The position numbers were made by a program, and so were the translations under genes. A stretch of 64,000 nucleotides of DNA, from NCBI RefSeq assembly GCF_900115775.1, contig NZ_FOXS01000006.1, forward strand, positions 1-64,000, read 5' to 3'. Below are positions 24,371-32,743 of the stretch, piece by piece. The notes below the pieces were generated by a model, which did no database searches, had not been told where the DNA came from, and saw nothing but the letters and a program-made list of their open reading frames with translations. Position 1 is the stretch's first letter. Every line of letters starts with the position of its first letter. The DNA comes from Hymenobacter arizonensis (GTDB taxonomy: Bacteria > Bacteroidota > Bacteroidia > Cytophagales > Hymenobacteraceae).

Positions 24371-25225
24371 TTATATCAGCTTCATCTTTATCAGGGTGCG
24401 CCTGTAGCGCTGGCCCGTAACGGGCGATATGGGCGTCAGGTAGCCCACCAAATCCTGCACCTCCTTGGTGCGCGTGGTCATATCATCGTCTTGCAGAAAC
24501 TGACGATTGGGCAGCAGCTTGGGCAGGATGTCGAGAATGTGCTGCTGGTGGCTGGCTGTTTTTTGCATACGAGTGTATCGTTCCTGCATTTCCGGGCCGA
24601 ACTTATAGGTGTACACGGCAGCCTGGTTCCAAGCATCCCAGGTTTGACGAACCACCAATGTCTGGTCGGCAAAACTGGGCGAGGGGTCGCCCTCATAAGC
24701 TTGGTTGATGAGGTATTCGCTCTGAGTCTGGGCCCTCCAGAACAGCTTGCTCAACAGGCGGAACTGGCGCAGGTGCTGGGGGTTTGCTTTCTCAGAAGCC
24801 GGCACTTTGTTCAGCTGCTCGGTTACCATGCGGGTCACTACGCCGTCGTAGTTGGGAATGGCGCTGGTGGCCACTTCGGTGAGCTTGGGCGGAGGCAGGC
24901 GACGGCGGGCTTCTTCGCGGGCCCGCAACTCTGCTTGTTGGGCCTCGCTGCGCTGTTGCAGCCAGTAGCTGCCGCCACCCAGCACCAACAGGCCTAGGCC
25001 CAGCGCTATCATTCGGCCCCAGGAGCGGGTCGGCACTTCCTCGTGGCGGGGAGTAGTGGTGTCCTGGTAAGGGGCGGTGTTGACTACCGGCGCTTTGCCC
25101 CGGCGCTGCAGTTCGCGCCGGGCCGCCTCTACCAGGCTCGGCTGGTACTGTTCGGGATGTTCCAGAAAATACAGCAGCTCGGCATCGGTTTTCTGGTGGT
25201 AGAAATCGGTAACTGTGTCAGACAC
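24371..25225 (-). CDS. Hypothetical single-span membrane protein with rhomboid-type N-module
   Basis: No characterised family is recognised. From the preferred GTG at 25225 (284 aa), residues 10-45 (QKTDAELLYFLEHPEQYQ, then EAARRELQRRG) match the N-terminal module of the neighbouring rhomboid. A Pro/Thr-rich linker and one membrane helix (MIALGLGLLVLGGGSYWLQ, about 72-90) follow, then a charged, probably coiled segment and a long soluble domain. The frame runs up to 25735, but that would overlap the divergent gene at 25374, so the internal GTG is chosen. The two genes are adjacent on the same strand, 142 nt apart. Confidence 0.7.
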   Translation of the reverse strand: MSDTVTDFYHQKTDAELLYFLEHPEQYQPSLVEAARRELQRRGKAPVVNTAPYQDTTTPRHEEVPTRSWGRMIALGLGLLVLGGGSYWLQQRSEAQQAELRAREEARRRLPPPKLTEVATSAIPNYDGVVTRMVTEQLNKVPASEKANPQHLRQFRLLSKLFWRAQTQSEYLINQAYEGDPSPSFADQTLVVRQTWDAWNQAAVYTYKFGPEMQERYTRMQKTASHQQHILDILPKLLPNRQFLQDDDMTTRTKEVQDLVGYLTPISPVTGQRYRRTLIKMKLI

Positions 25226-25373
25226 GGCAGTAGGTGGGGGCTGAAGAATGAATGCAGCAAGCAAGTTCGCAAATGCTGGCGAATAAGCCGCTCCCAACCG
25301 TGGGGCGCTGCCGCCGTAAAGCTTAACAGGAGCCGCAACCGCGTCCCGAAGCTCATTCCTTATTTCCATACCT

Positions 25374-25643
25374 ATGTCTCCCGAAGAAACTCCCACCGAC
25401 CCCCGTCCCGACCAAGCCAGCACCGGCGGCGTGACCACTTCGCAAAACGCTGATACCGACCAAAACGCCAGCGGCAACCCCGAGGCCGGCACGGCCGCCG
25501 ATGGCGCCATCCCCGAAAGCACCCAGGAAAATATGGGCGACGGCGCTGGCATCCGCGGCGAATATGGCAACGCCAGCCAAACCAACGGCATGGAAGGCGG
25601 CCCGGACTCGCCCAAAACCGATACCGAGCTGACCGGTTCCTGA
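25374..25643 (+). CDS. Small acidic low-complexity protein
   Basis: Unrecognised 89-aa protein, rich in Asp, Glu, Gly, Pro, Thr and Asn, with no signal peptide or hydrophobic segment, and likely disordered. It diverges from the membrane protein gene. ATG start; coding status is plausible but not certain because the reverse strand is also open. Function unknown. Confidence 0.5.
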   Translation: MSPEETPTDPRPDQASTGGVTTSQNADTDQNASGNPEAGTAADGAIPESTQENMGDGAGIRGEYGNASQTNGMEGGPDSPKTDTELTGS

Positions 25644-25661
25644 TTGAGCCTACAGTAGCAA

Positions 25662-25831
25662 AACGTCATGCCGAGCGCAACCGAGACATCTCGCCCGCGC
25701 CTCGTGTCATGCTGACGGAGGAAGCATCTTATCACGCCTGAACGAACTGTTCTATGGTGAGAAGGTCCTTCGCAAGCTCAGGATGACACGAGGCGCGGTC
25801 GAGATGCCTCGGTTGCGTTCGGCATGACGTT
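25662..25831. repeat. Long intergenic palindrome, GTCATGCCGAGCG type
   Basis: Arms of about 52 nt (25662-25713 and 25780-25831) are inverted copies with only a few mismatches, both ending in AACGTCATGCCGA. The middle (about 65 nt) contains GGAAGCATCTTATCACGC and GTTCTATGGTGAGAAGG. The element has no coding capacity. It is structured like a non-autonomous mobile or REP-type repeat; genome copy number would confirm it. Confidence 0.8.
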
Positions 25832-26003
25832 CCGTTTTACCCAGAAGCATCACGGCCTGATATATCTGATTAAGACCGGCTTATTTGCTCAGCAAAGTGT
25901 GGGTTCTCGCTGCAGTTATATGTGCAGCTGAGGAGTTCTAGCTCCTCATTAGGTGCGGGGCGCCGTAATTTGCAGCACCTATTCGTGTTGTTGATTTCCC
26001 TAG

Positions 26004-27821
26004 ATGCTCCGTTTCCTCACCGCTAGCCGCTGCCTGTTTGTTTTATTAACTTTTGCCCTGAGCGGCCTGGTGGCCTCAGCTCAGGCTCAGACTGCGGGGG
26101 AGGAAGAGGCCCCGCTGCCCCCCAAGCGCGAGCTGCGCGGCATGTGGATTGCCACTGTGGAGAACATCGATTGGCCCACCCAGCGCGGCCAAACGCCTGA
26201 GCAGTACCGCCGCAGCTACTTGCGCCTGCTCGATGCCGGCCAGCGCGCCGGCCTCAACGCCGTGTTTGTGCAAATCCGGCCCGCCTCGGATGCTTTCTAC
26301 AAGTCGGACATCGAGCCCTGGAGCAAGTGGCTGACCGGCACGCAGGGCAAAGCCCCCGCCAACGGCGACGACCCCCTGCCCTTTCTCATTACGGAGGCGC
26401 ACCGGCGCGGCATGGAGTTCCACGCCTGGTTCAACCCGTACCGGGCCACCATGGATTCGGTGACGAGCCGGCTGGCCGCCAACCACCCCTATCGCCAGCA
26501 CCCGGAGTGGTTTCTGCGCTACGGCGGGCAACTGCTGTATAACCCCGGCCTGCCACAGGTGCGCTCGCACATCACCCGCGTGATTCTGGACGTGGTGCGG
26601 CGCTACGACATCGATGCGGTGCACTTCGACGACTACTTCTATCCCTACCCCGCGCCGGGCAAGGTGTTTCACGACGAAAACGCCTTCCGCGACCACAACC
26701 CCGAGGGCTTCGACAAGCTGGCCGACTGGCGCCGCAACAATGTGAACGTGCTCATTCACGACCTGCACGACAGCATTCGGCTGGCCAAGCGCTGGGTGAA
26801 GTTCGGCATCTCGCCGTTCGGTGTTTGGATGAACAAATCGGCGCACCCGCTGGGCTCCGATACCCGCGCTGGGCAGCCCTCCTACGCCAACCTCTACGCC
26901 GACTCGCGGCTGTGGCTGGAGAAAGGCTGGATTGACTACATCGTGCCGCAGCTGTACTGGAGCACCAATTTTAAGCTGGTGCCCTACCCCATTCTGCTGG
27001 AATGGTGGACCCGCAACCACTTCGACCGCCACCTCTACATCGGCCACGGCACTTACCGGATGCTGGAAAGCACCCGCTCCGATACCACCTGGCGCAACCC
27101 GCGCGAGCTGCCCCGCCAAATCCGCCTCAACCGCTCTTACGAAGACGAAGTAACCGGCAGCGTGTTTTTCTCGGCTAAGTCGGTACTGGCCAACCCGCTG
27201 CACACCACCGACACCCTGCGCCAGGACCTGTACCGCCACCTGGCCCTGGTGCCCACCATGCCGTGGATGGACGCCCTGCCGCCCCAGCCCGTGACCAACC
27301 TCGTGTTACGCCGCCTCAGCCAGAGCGTGACGCTGACTTGGCAGCCGGGCCCAATAGCGGCCGATGGCGATGCCGCCACCTACTACGTCCTCTACCGTTT
27401 TGGGTCCAACGAACGGGCGACGCCCAACGACCCCCGCCGAATCCTGGCGCTGCCCCGGCCCGCGCCCGGCTTCCCAGCCACTTATGTTGATACCACGGCC
27501 GTGCCTGGCCAGGCCTACGCCTACTACGTGACAGCCGTCGACCGCCTGCATAACGAGAGCCGGCCGATGCGCGTCATCACCAACGGCCTGCAGTCGCCTG
27601 AGTTGGCACAGGGCCAGCTGCCCGGGGCGGTAGCGGGCCAGCCTTCGTCGACTACGGGACCGGCCGGCACTAGCACCTCCCAGCCCAGCATCATCTTCCG
27701 CCCCGATGCGCAGAACCAGGCGCCTGACGGCTCTAATCAGCTTTTGAAAACCAAGACGAAAGAAAAAACCAAGGACAAAGGCAAACGCAAAAGCTTTTTT
27801 GGCCGGTTGTTCGGGAAATAG
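26004..27821 (+). CDS. Secreted GHL10-family glycoside hydrolase-like protein
   Basis: A 605-aa protein with a signal peptide (about residues 1-28). The catalytic barrel is of the GHL10 type: KRELRGMWIATVENIDWP, GLNAVFVQIRPASDAFY, EFHAWFNPYR and AVHFDDYFYPYP are all family hallmarks. A fibronectin-type domain lies at about 430-530, and the protein ends in a strongly basic tail (KTKTKEKTKDKGKRKS). Related enzymes act on cell-wall or exopolysaccharide glycans, but the substrate is not known for this one. It stands alone with its own terminator, next to the trehalase gene. Start is ATG. Confidence 0.9.
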   Translation: MLRFLTASRCLFVLLTFALSGLVASAQAQTAGEEEAPLPPKRELRGMWIATVENIDWPTQRGQTPEQYRRSYLRLLDAGQRAGLNAVFVQIRPASDAFYKSDIEPWSKWLTGTQGKAPANGDDPLPFLITEAHRRGMEFHAWFNPYRATMDSVTSRLAANHPYRQHPEWFLRYGGQLLYNPGLPQVRSHITRVILDVVRRYDIDAVHFDDYFYPYPAPGKVFHDENAFRDHNPEGFDKLADWRRNNVNVLIHDLHDSIRLAKRWVKFGISPFGVWMNKSAHPLGSDTRAGQPSYANLYADSRLWLEKGWIDYIVPQLYWSTNFKLVPYPILLEWWTRNHFDRHLYIGHGTYRMLESTRSDTTWRNPRELPRQIRLNRSYEDEVTGSVFFSAKSVLANPLHTTDTLRQDLYRHLALVPTMPWMDALPPQPVTNLVLRRLSQSVTLTWQPGPIAADGDAATYYVLYRFGSNERATPNDPRRILALPRPAPGFPATYVDTTAVPGQAYAYYVTAVDRLHNESRPMRVITNGLQSPELAQGQLPGAVAGQPSSTTGPAGTSTSQPSIIFRPDAQNQAPDGSNQLLKTKTKEKTKDKGKRKSFFGRLFGK

Positions 27822-27838
27822 GAGGCTTGCCTGACACC

Positions 27839-27883
27839 AAGCAAAAAGGGACGTTTTCCAAGGGGAAGCGTCCCTTTTTGCTT
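27839..27883 (+). terminator. Terminator after the GHL10 gene
   Basis: AAGCAAAAAGGGACG and CGTCCCTTTTTGCTT pair, followed by further T. Confidence 0.85.
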
Positions 27884-28085
27884 TTATGCCAATAGTCTAT
27901 CCCTGTAGGCCAACCTTCATATCCCGGCTCTGCTCGGCTTAGCGACCGATTGGAATAAGCGCTTGGCAGCTTCTGAAAATCGTCCGAAAGGCATCTTTTT
28001 GTTTAGAATTCGTACCTGTTTGTGGGTTGAGGTTGGAGAAGCAGACGAGAATGGAGCAACCATATTAAACACCAGCTTATTAGCA

Positions 28086-29744
28086 ATGCGTACAAATTTA
28101 TCTGGCTGGCTCTTGGGAGTTATGACGGTGCTATGTCTACCGGGCCACGCCCAGGTAGAGCAGGCCAACCCTTCTACCCTGCCAAGGCCAGTAGCCGAAC
28201 AGGCACCAGCGGCCGTGGCCAATCCGGCTTCGCCGCGGCAGCTTTTTCCGGGCCTGTTTGAGGCAGTACAAACGGGCCGTGTCTTCGCCGACAACAAAAC
28301 ATTTGTTGATGCCGCGCCCCGACAGCGGCCGGCCACCATTCTGACAGCCTGGAACCGCGAAAAGAAACAGCCCGGCTTTCAGCTGAAAGCGTTTGTGGAA
28401 GCCCATTTCGACTTGCCTGCTGAGGGTGGCGCTGTATTTCAAAGCAACGTGCAAGCGGGCTTACGCCGCCACCTCGACACCCTCTGGACGGTGCTGGCGC
28501 GACCGGCGGCGCCCGCCGTTGACCCCAACGACTCGCTGGCGGAATACCGCTCGCTGCTGCCCTTGCCCAAGCCGTACATCGTGCCCGGCGGCCGCTTCCG
28601 CGAGGTGTACTACTGGGATTCCTACTTCACCATGCTGGGCCTGGCCGAGGCGGGCCGCAATGAACTGGTGCAGGACCTCACCGACAATTTTGCCTTCCTG
28701 ATAAACCGCTACGGCTTCGTGCCCAACGGCAACCGGAGCTACTACCTCACCCGCTCGCAGCCGCCCTTTTTTGGCAGCATGGTGGCCCTGCTGGCCAAAG
28801 ACCAAGGCAACGGCATCCTGCTCCGCTACCGCGCGGCTCTGGAACGCGAGTACCGCTACTGGATGCTGGGGGCCGACAAACTTGCCCCCGGCACCGCCGC
28901 CCACCGCGTGGTGAAGCTGCCCGGTGGGGCTGCGCTCAACCGCTACTGGGACGAGAGCACGCAGCCGCGCGAAGAATCGTATGTGGAAGACGTGACGGCG
29001 GCCAAGACTAGTAAGCAGCCACCCGCGCAATTCTACCGCAACGTGAGGGCGGCAGCGGCGTCGGGCTGGGACTTCAGCAGCCGCTGGTTTGTGCCGGGCG
29101 GCGGCTTGGGCACCATCCAAACCACCGACCTGGTACCCGTCGACCTCAACTGCCTGCTCTACCAACTAGAGCAGACCCTGGCCGAAGCCTGCCGCACGGC
29201 GGGTCAGACCGCGCAGGCCCGCGACTACACTGCCAAAGCCACCCGCCGCAAAACCGCGCTACTAGCCCTGAGCTGGGACCCCAAAGTTGGCTGGTTTCAG
29301 GACTATAATTGGCGCACCCGGCAGCGCTCCAGCATCCGCACGCTGGCGGGAGTGTTTCCGCTGGCCTTCGGCCTGGCCACGCCAGCGCAAGCCAAGCGCC
29401 TGGCCACCAACCTGCAATACAACTTTATGAAGCCCGGCGGGCTCGTTACCACCCTGAGCAAGACCGGCCAGCAGTGGGATTCTCCCAACGGCTGGGCGCC
29501 GCTGCAATACCTGGCCATAGATGGCCTGCGGCGCTATGAGCAGCGCCCCCTAGCCGATACCCTTGCCCGCCGCTGGGTCGGTCTCAACCGCCGGGTGTTT
29601 GCCCAAACCGGCAAGCTGCTCGAGAAGTACGACGTGGTGAACCCCAACCGGGCCGCGGGCGGCGGCGAGTATCCCCTGCAAGACGGCTTCGGCTGGACCA
29701 ACGGGGTGTTGCTGAAGCTGTTGGAGTGGTATAAACTGGAGTAA
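28086..29744 (+). CDS. treA: Periplasmic trehalase (GH37)
   Basis: Hydrolyses trehalose to two glucose molecules in the periplasm. From the ATG at 28086 it is 552 aa with a signal peptide (cleavage near GHAQ, 20-23). Signature 1, PGGRFREVYYWDSYF, is at 167-181, and signature 2, QWDSPNGWAPLQY, lies in the C-terminal third. ASGWDFSSRW holds the catalytic Asp. The frame extends upstream to 27963, but the signal peptide sets the start. It ends in a palindromic terminator shared with the convergent gene. An isolated gene, without trehalose transport or phosphotransfer genes nearby. Confidence 0.95.
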   Translation: MRTNLSGWLLGVMTVLCLPGHAQVEQANPSTLPRPVAEQAPAAVANPASPRQLFPGLFEAVQTGRVFADNKTFVDAAPRQRPATILTAWNREKKQPGFQLKAFVEAHFDLPAEGGAVFQSNVQAGLRRHLDTLWTVLARPAAPAVDPNDSLAEYRSLLPLPKPYIVPGGRFREVYYWDSYFTMLGLAEAGRNELVQDLTDNFAFLINRYGFVPNGNRSYYLTRSQPPFFGSMVALLAKDQGNGILLRYRAALEREYRYWMLGADKLAPGTAAHRVVKLPGGAALNRYWDESTQPREESYVEDVTAAKTSKQPPAQFYRNVRAAAASGWDFSSRWFVPGGGLGTIQTTDLVPVDLNCLLYQLEQTLAEACRTAGQTAQARDYTAKATRRKTALLALSWDPKVGWFQDYNWRTRQRSSIRTLAGVFPLAFGLATPAQAKRLATNLQYNFMKPGGLVTTLSKTGQQWDSPNGWAPLQYLAIDGLRRYEQRPLADTLARRWVGLNRRVFAQTGKLLEKYDVVNPNRAAGGGEYPLQDGFGWTNGVLLKLLEWYKLE

Positions 29745-29782
29745 AAAAAGAGGCCTTCCCCAATTGGGGAAGGCCTCTTTTT
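29745..29782. terminator. Perfect 38-nt palindrome, bidirectional terminator
   Basis: A zero-loop palindrome (AAAAAGAGGCCTTCCCCAA mirrored) immediately after the trehalase stop. It also serves the convergent lipoprotein gene. Confidence 0.92.
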
Positions 29783-29800
29783 CTCACGTTACTACTTGCT

Positions 29801-31057
29801 TTAAAGTGAACGGTACTCAAACCGAACTCGTGCACTAGAACCGGCAGTACTGGGCCGAACACTCAAGATGCGTAATAGCATAACTTCCGCCCCACGCACC
29901 CGCACGGCGTATACATCGCCAGCCGCTACGGGCCCCAACTCTGCGGTTAGCGCTGAATTGTTGAGATAAAGCGTCGTGGCAGCAGTATTGACCGTAGGCG
30001 TGGTAAAGAAGCCATTGGCTACCTGGGCAGGTGTGGCCTTGTAGTAGCGGGTGTTGTTTGCGGCCGATAGGGTCACGGTACCGCTGGCAGAGTTCACCAC
30101 CAAGTCTTTGGCTGCCGGTGGGTTAGCAGCCGGCTCAATTAAACCAGTACGGAAGTTAAAAGCCAACGAATCGGGCGTGGCGCTGGCACCGCCGCTGATG
30201 CGGCCAGTGCGCAGAGTAGCCAGTGCCGTGGCCGGCCCTACTGCAATGGATGGGGCCGTCACCGTAACGGCCTGCACCGCTCCGTATGCTACAAACGAGT
30301 AGGTTATGTTCTGGCCGTTGGCATTCCGCGGTATGGTAACGTCAACGGTGCGGGTGTTGGCAGCGCCGTTGGATGGGTTGCGAATCACACCAGCTCGCAC
30401 TGGGTTTCCGGTGCCGAGGCGGTAGAATGTGGTGAGGCTATCTACCGCTTTGAACAAAGGCGCAGCGGCAGTCGGCAACATAGGTGGCGTGGGCACCACG
30501 CCAATGCCGGTTTCATTCAGAATGAGTGAGTAACCGATAATATCGCCCTCGCTCTGCGCGGTGGCGGCCAAGCCATTGCGATAGGTAGCGGGCGTGGCGC
30601 CAAACTTTAGGGTAATGGCCCGGGCTACGTTGTAGGTGAAGCGCCGCATGCGCTTCGAACCGTCCTGAAAATTCAGGGTAACGTCGACGCGTACCGGAAC
30701 GCCGTTGGTGGCGTTTGGTACTACGTAAGGGACCGACAGGGCTTGGAGCTTACCGTCCGCGTTGAAGGTACTTCCGGTAGCCGGGTAAACGCCCGTTTGC
30801 ACGGAGTCGGCCCGGTTGATTACTTGGAACACCGTGACATCGCGGAGCTTGTCGGTCTCGGAAAAGGTTACAAACAGCGGCACGGTCTCGCCGGGAGCAT
30901 AGCGCGCTGCCAGCGGCACACGGGGCAGGCCCAGGCCGGCAAAGCCGGGCTCTTCGCGCAACTCGTACAGGTCGTCCAGTTCCTCTTTCTTACAGCCGAC
31001 AAGGGTAGCGCCCAGCGCCAGCACCGCGGTCAGCATTTTCAAAGAAAAGTATTTCAT
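29801..31057 (-). CDS. Lipoprotein in the SusC/SusD operon
   Basis: A 418-aa protein starting with a signal peptide and lipobox (ALGATLVGC, Cys at about residue 22). No catalytic motif is seen. The sequence is rich in Thr, Val and Asn with beta-sandwich-like segments, and resembles the surface glycan-binding lipoproteins that accompany SusC/SusD pairs, but no specific family is recognised. It follows the SusD gene with a gap of about 41 nt and should be co-transcribed. Likely attached to the outer membrane and cell surface; ligand unknown. Confidence 0.75.
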   Translation of the reverse strand: MKYFSLKMLTAVLALGATLVGCKKEELDDLYELREEPGFAGLGLPRVPLAARYAPGETVPLFVTFSETDKLRDVTVFQVINRADSVQTGVYPATGSTFNADGKLQALSVPYVVPNATNGVPVRVDVTLNFQDGSKRMRRFTYNVARAITLKFGATPATYRNGLAATAQSEGDIIGYSLILNETGIGVVPTPPMLPTAAAPLFKAVDSLTTFYRLGTGNPVRAGVIRNPSNGAANTRTVDVTIPRNANGQNITYSFVAYGAVQAVTVTAPSIAVGPATALATLRTGRISGGASATPDSLAFNFRTGLIEPAANPPAAKDLVVNSASGTVTLSAANNTRYYKATPAQVANGFFTTPTVNTAATTLYLNNSALTAELGPVAAGDVYAVRVRGAEVMLLRILSVRPSTAGSSARVRFEYRSL

Positions 31058-31098
31058 AATAAGGCGATTTAAAGTCAGGAAAAGTCAGATGAACCGCC

Positions 31099-32658
31099 TT
31101 ATCTCTGGTCGAACCAGAGCGGTTTGGACACGTAATCGTTGTTGTCTTTGGCGCCGACGTCGCTGAAGAGCTTGGCCACGGCGTTTGGGTTCACGGTGAC
31201 TTCGGTAGCTCCGGGCAACAGGCGACGCGGATATTGCCCATTGGGAAGCGGCAGAACCTGCGAGCCCCCGTAGGTGGGGTACACGAGGTTCACGTAGAGC
31301 GAGGGGCTGAAATCGTGGCGGCGCATGTCTGACCACGTGTCCGGGTTGAGGAACATGGCGATGTACTTCTGCTCCATGATGGAGCGCAGCGTCACGTCGG
31401 CTGGGGTTTGGGGCACGGCGGCACTGGCCAGATAGTCATTAATCTGGTTCTCGAAAATGTTCGGGAACGTGACTGCTGGCGGCGAGAAGCTTCCTCCCCT
31501 GCCCACTTTGCGCATATGTGCCCGAATGCCCTCCTGCAAAGACTGCAACGCCCGTGCGCGGTTGCCGGCAGCCAGTGCAGCCTCGGCCTCGATGAACTTC
31601 ACTTCGTGGTAGGTTATGGCCTCGTAGTAACCCAGGTCGCGAGCATACCAGCTGCCGTAGAAGTCGGTGAGCGTAGAACCGGGCGTGAGGTTGGCCGTGG
31701 CGGTGGTACCGCGAGCAGGGTCGATGCCGGTGCTGGTGGTGGGCGTCAGGATACCAAAGCGCGGGTCGACTACGCCGGGGAAAGTGGTGCCATTGAGGTA
31801 CTTCACCACGTTTGAGGAGAAGGTAGCGCCGCCAAAGTTGGCCCGCGTTACCCCGAATATGTTCGTGGTGTTTACCAAGGGCGCTATCGCTACCTGGAAG
31901 TTGATTTGCGCGTCGTCGGCCGATGACTGGAACGCTTTGTCGCACAATGCCAGTACAGCGTTGGCGTCGTAGTTGGCTTTTTTGGTGAGGTGCTGAGCCT
32001 GACGCGCCTTCAGGGCATAGGCCAAGCGCTCCCATTTCAAGGGGTCGCCTTTGTAGAGGATGTCGCCGCTTTCGCTGGGGTTGGTGCTGTAGAATGGGCG
32101 CGCCTGCGAGCTAGCGGGCTTCAGCATTTCCACGGCGCCCTCGTCGCACAGCTGGTTGATGGTAGCGTAAATCTGCTGCTGCGGGTCGTACTTGGGCGTG
32201 AAGTTGGCGCCGCCTTGGTAAGCTTCCGAGTATGGAATGTCGCCGAGCATGTCGGTGGCGTGCGCCAAAATCATGGCCTGCATGATTTTGCCTGCGCCCA
32301 CATAGTAGGACGAGCCCTCTTCCTGAGCGGCCTTGACCATGCCCGGAATGTTACCGCCCGCCTGGAAGTAAGACTGGTTGAAGGTATTGGTGCTTTGCGC
32401 GTTGGTGAAAAAGAACTGGTCGTTACCTCCGCTGTTGGCCGTGCGGCTCACCACGTACTGCGTGATAAATGGCGTTCGCAACGCCGTAAACATCTGGGTT
32501 TGGATGCCGTTGGCAATAATACCCGGCAGTATGAAATTAGGAGTTGAGACGACTGGGTTGTTGGGGTTGTCGTTCACGTCGAGAAATTTCTCGCACGCAG
32601 TTAGCGCAGTGCCGCCCAGTAGCAGGCCCAAGCTCATTATATAGCGGTTCAAGTTCAT
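31099..32658 (-). CDS. SusD/RagB-family surface nutrient-binding lipoprotein
   Basis: Caps the SusC channel and captures nutrient. The 519-aa protein has a signal peptide and lipobox LLLGGTALTAC, followed by EKFLDVNDNPNNP, typical of the SusD-like group. Four TPR-like helical repeats (YAMGAGKIMQAMILA-type and ALKARQAQHL) and the C-terminal QKYIAMFLNPDTWSDMRRHDF are recognisable. It lies between SusC and the third lipoprotein in one operon. The nutrient cannot be deduced. Confidence 0.93.
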   Translation of the reverse strand: MNLNRYIMSLGLLLGGTALTACEKFLDVNDNPNNPVVSTPNFILPGIIANGIQTQMFTALRTPFITQYVVSRTANSGGNDQFFFTNAQSTNTFNQSYFQAGGNIPGMVKAAQEEGSSYYVGAGKIMQAMILAHATDMLGDIPYSEAYQGGANFTPKYDPQQQIYATINQLCDEGAVEMLKPASSQARPFYSTNPSESGDILYKGDPLKWERLAYALKARQAQHLTKKANYDANAVLALCDKAFQSSADDAQINFQVAIAPLVNTTNIFGVTRANFGGATFSSNVVKYLNGTTFPGVVDPRFGILTPTTSTGIDPARGTTATANLTPGSTLTDFYGSWYARDLGYYEAITYHEVKFIEAEAALAAGNRARALQSLQEGIRAHMRKVGRGGSFSPPAVTFPNIFENQINDYLASAAVPQTPADVTLRSIMEQKYIAMFLNPDTWSDMRRHDFSPSLYVNLVYPTYGGSQVLPLPNGQYPRRLLPGATEVTVNPNAVAKLFSDVGAKDNNDYVSKPLWFDQR

Positions 32659-32743
32659 ATCAGGTTTGATGTTTATTGGTTGTCAGACATTCAGCGGCCG
32701 CTATCAGTTCTCATCAGAGTGACTAGTAGCCCGCTCTGAACAC

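Noticed and set aside
25662..25831. Insertion sequence
   Set aside because: No transposase frame inside; the structure is a non-coding palindrome, so it is reported as a repeat only.
26076..27239. 387-aa minus-strand frame opposite the GHL10 gene
   Set aside because: Antisense shadow; the plus strand has signal peptide and family motifs.
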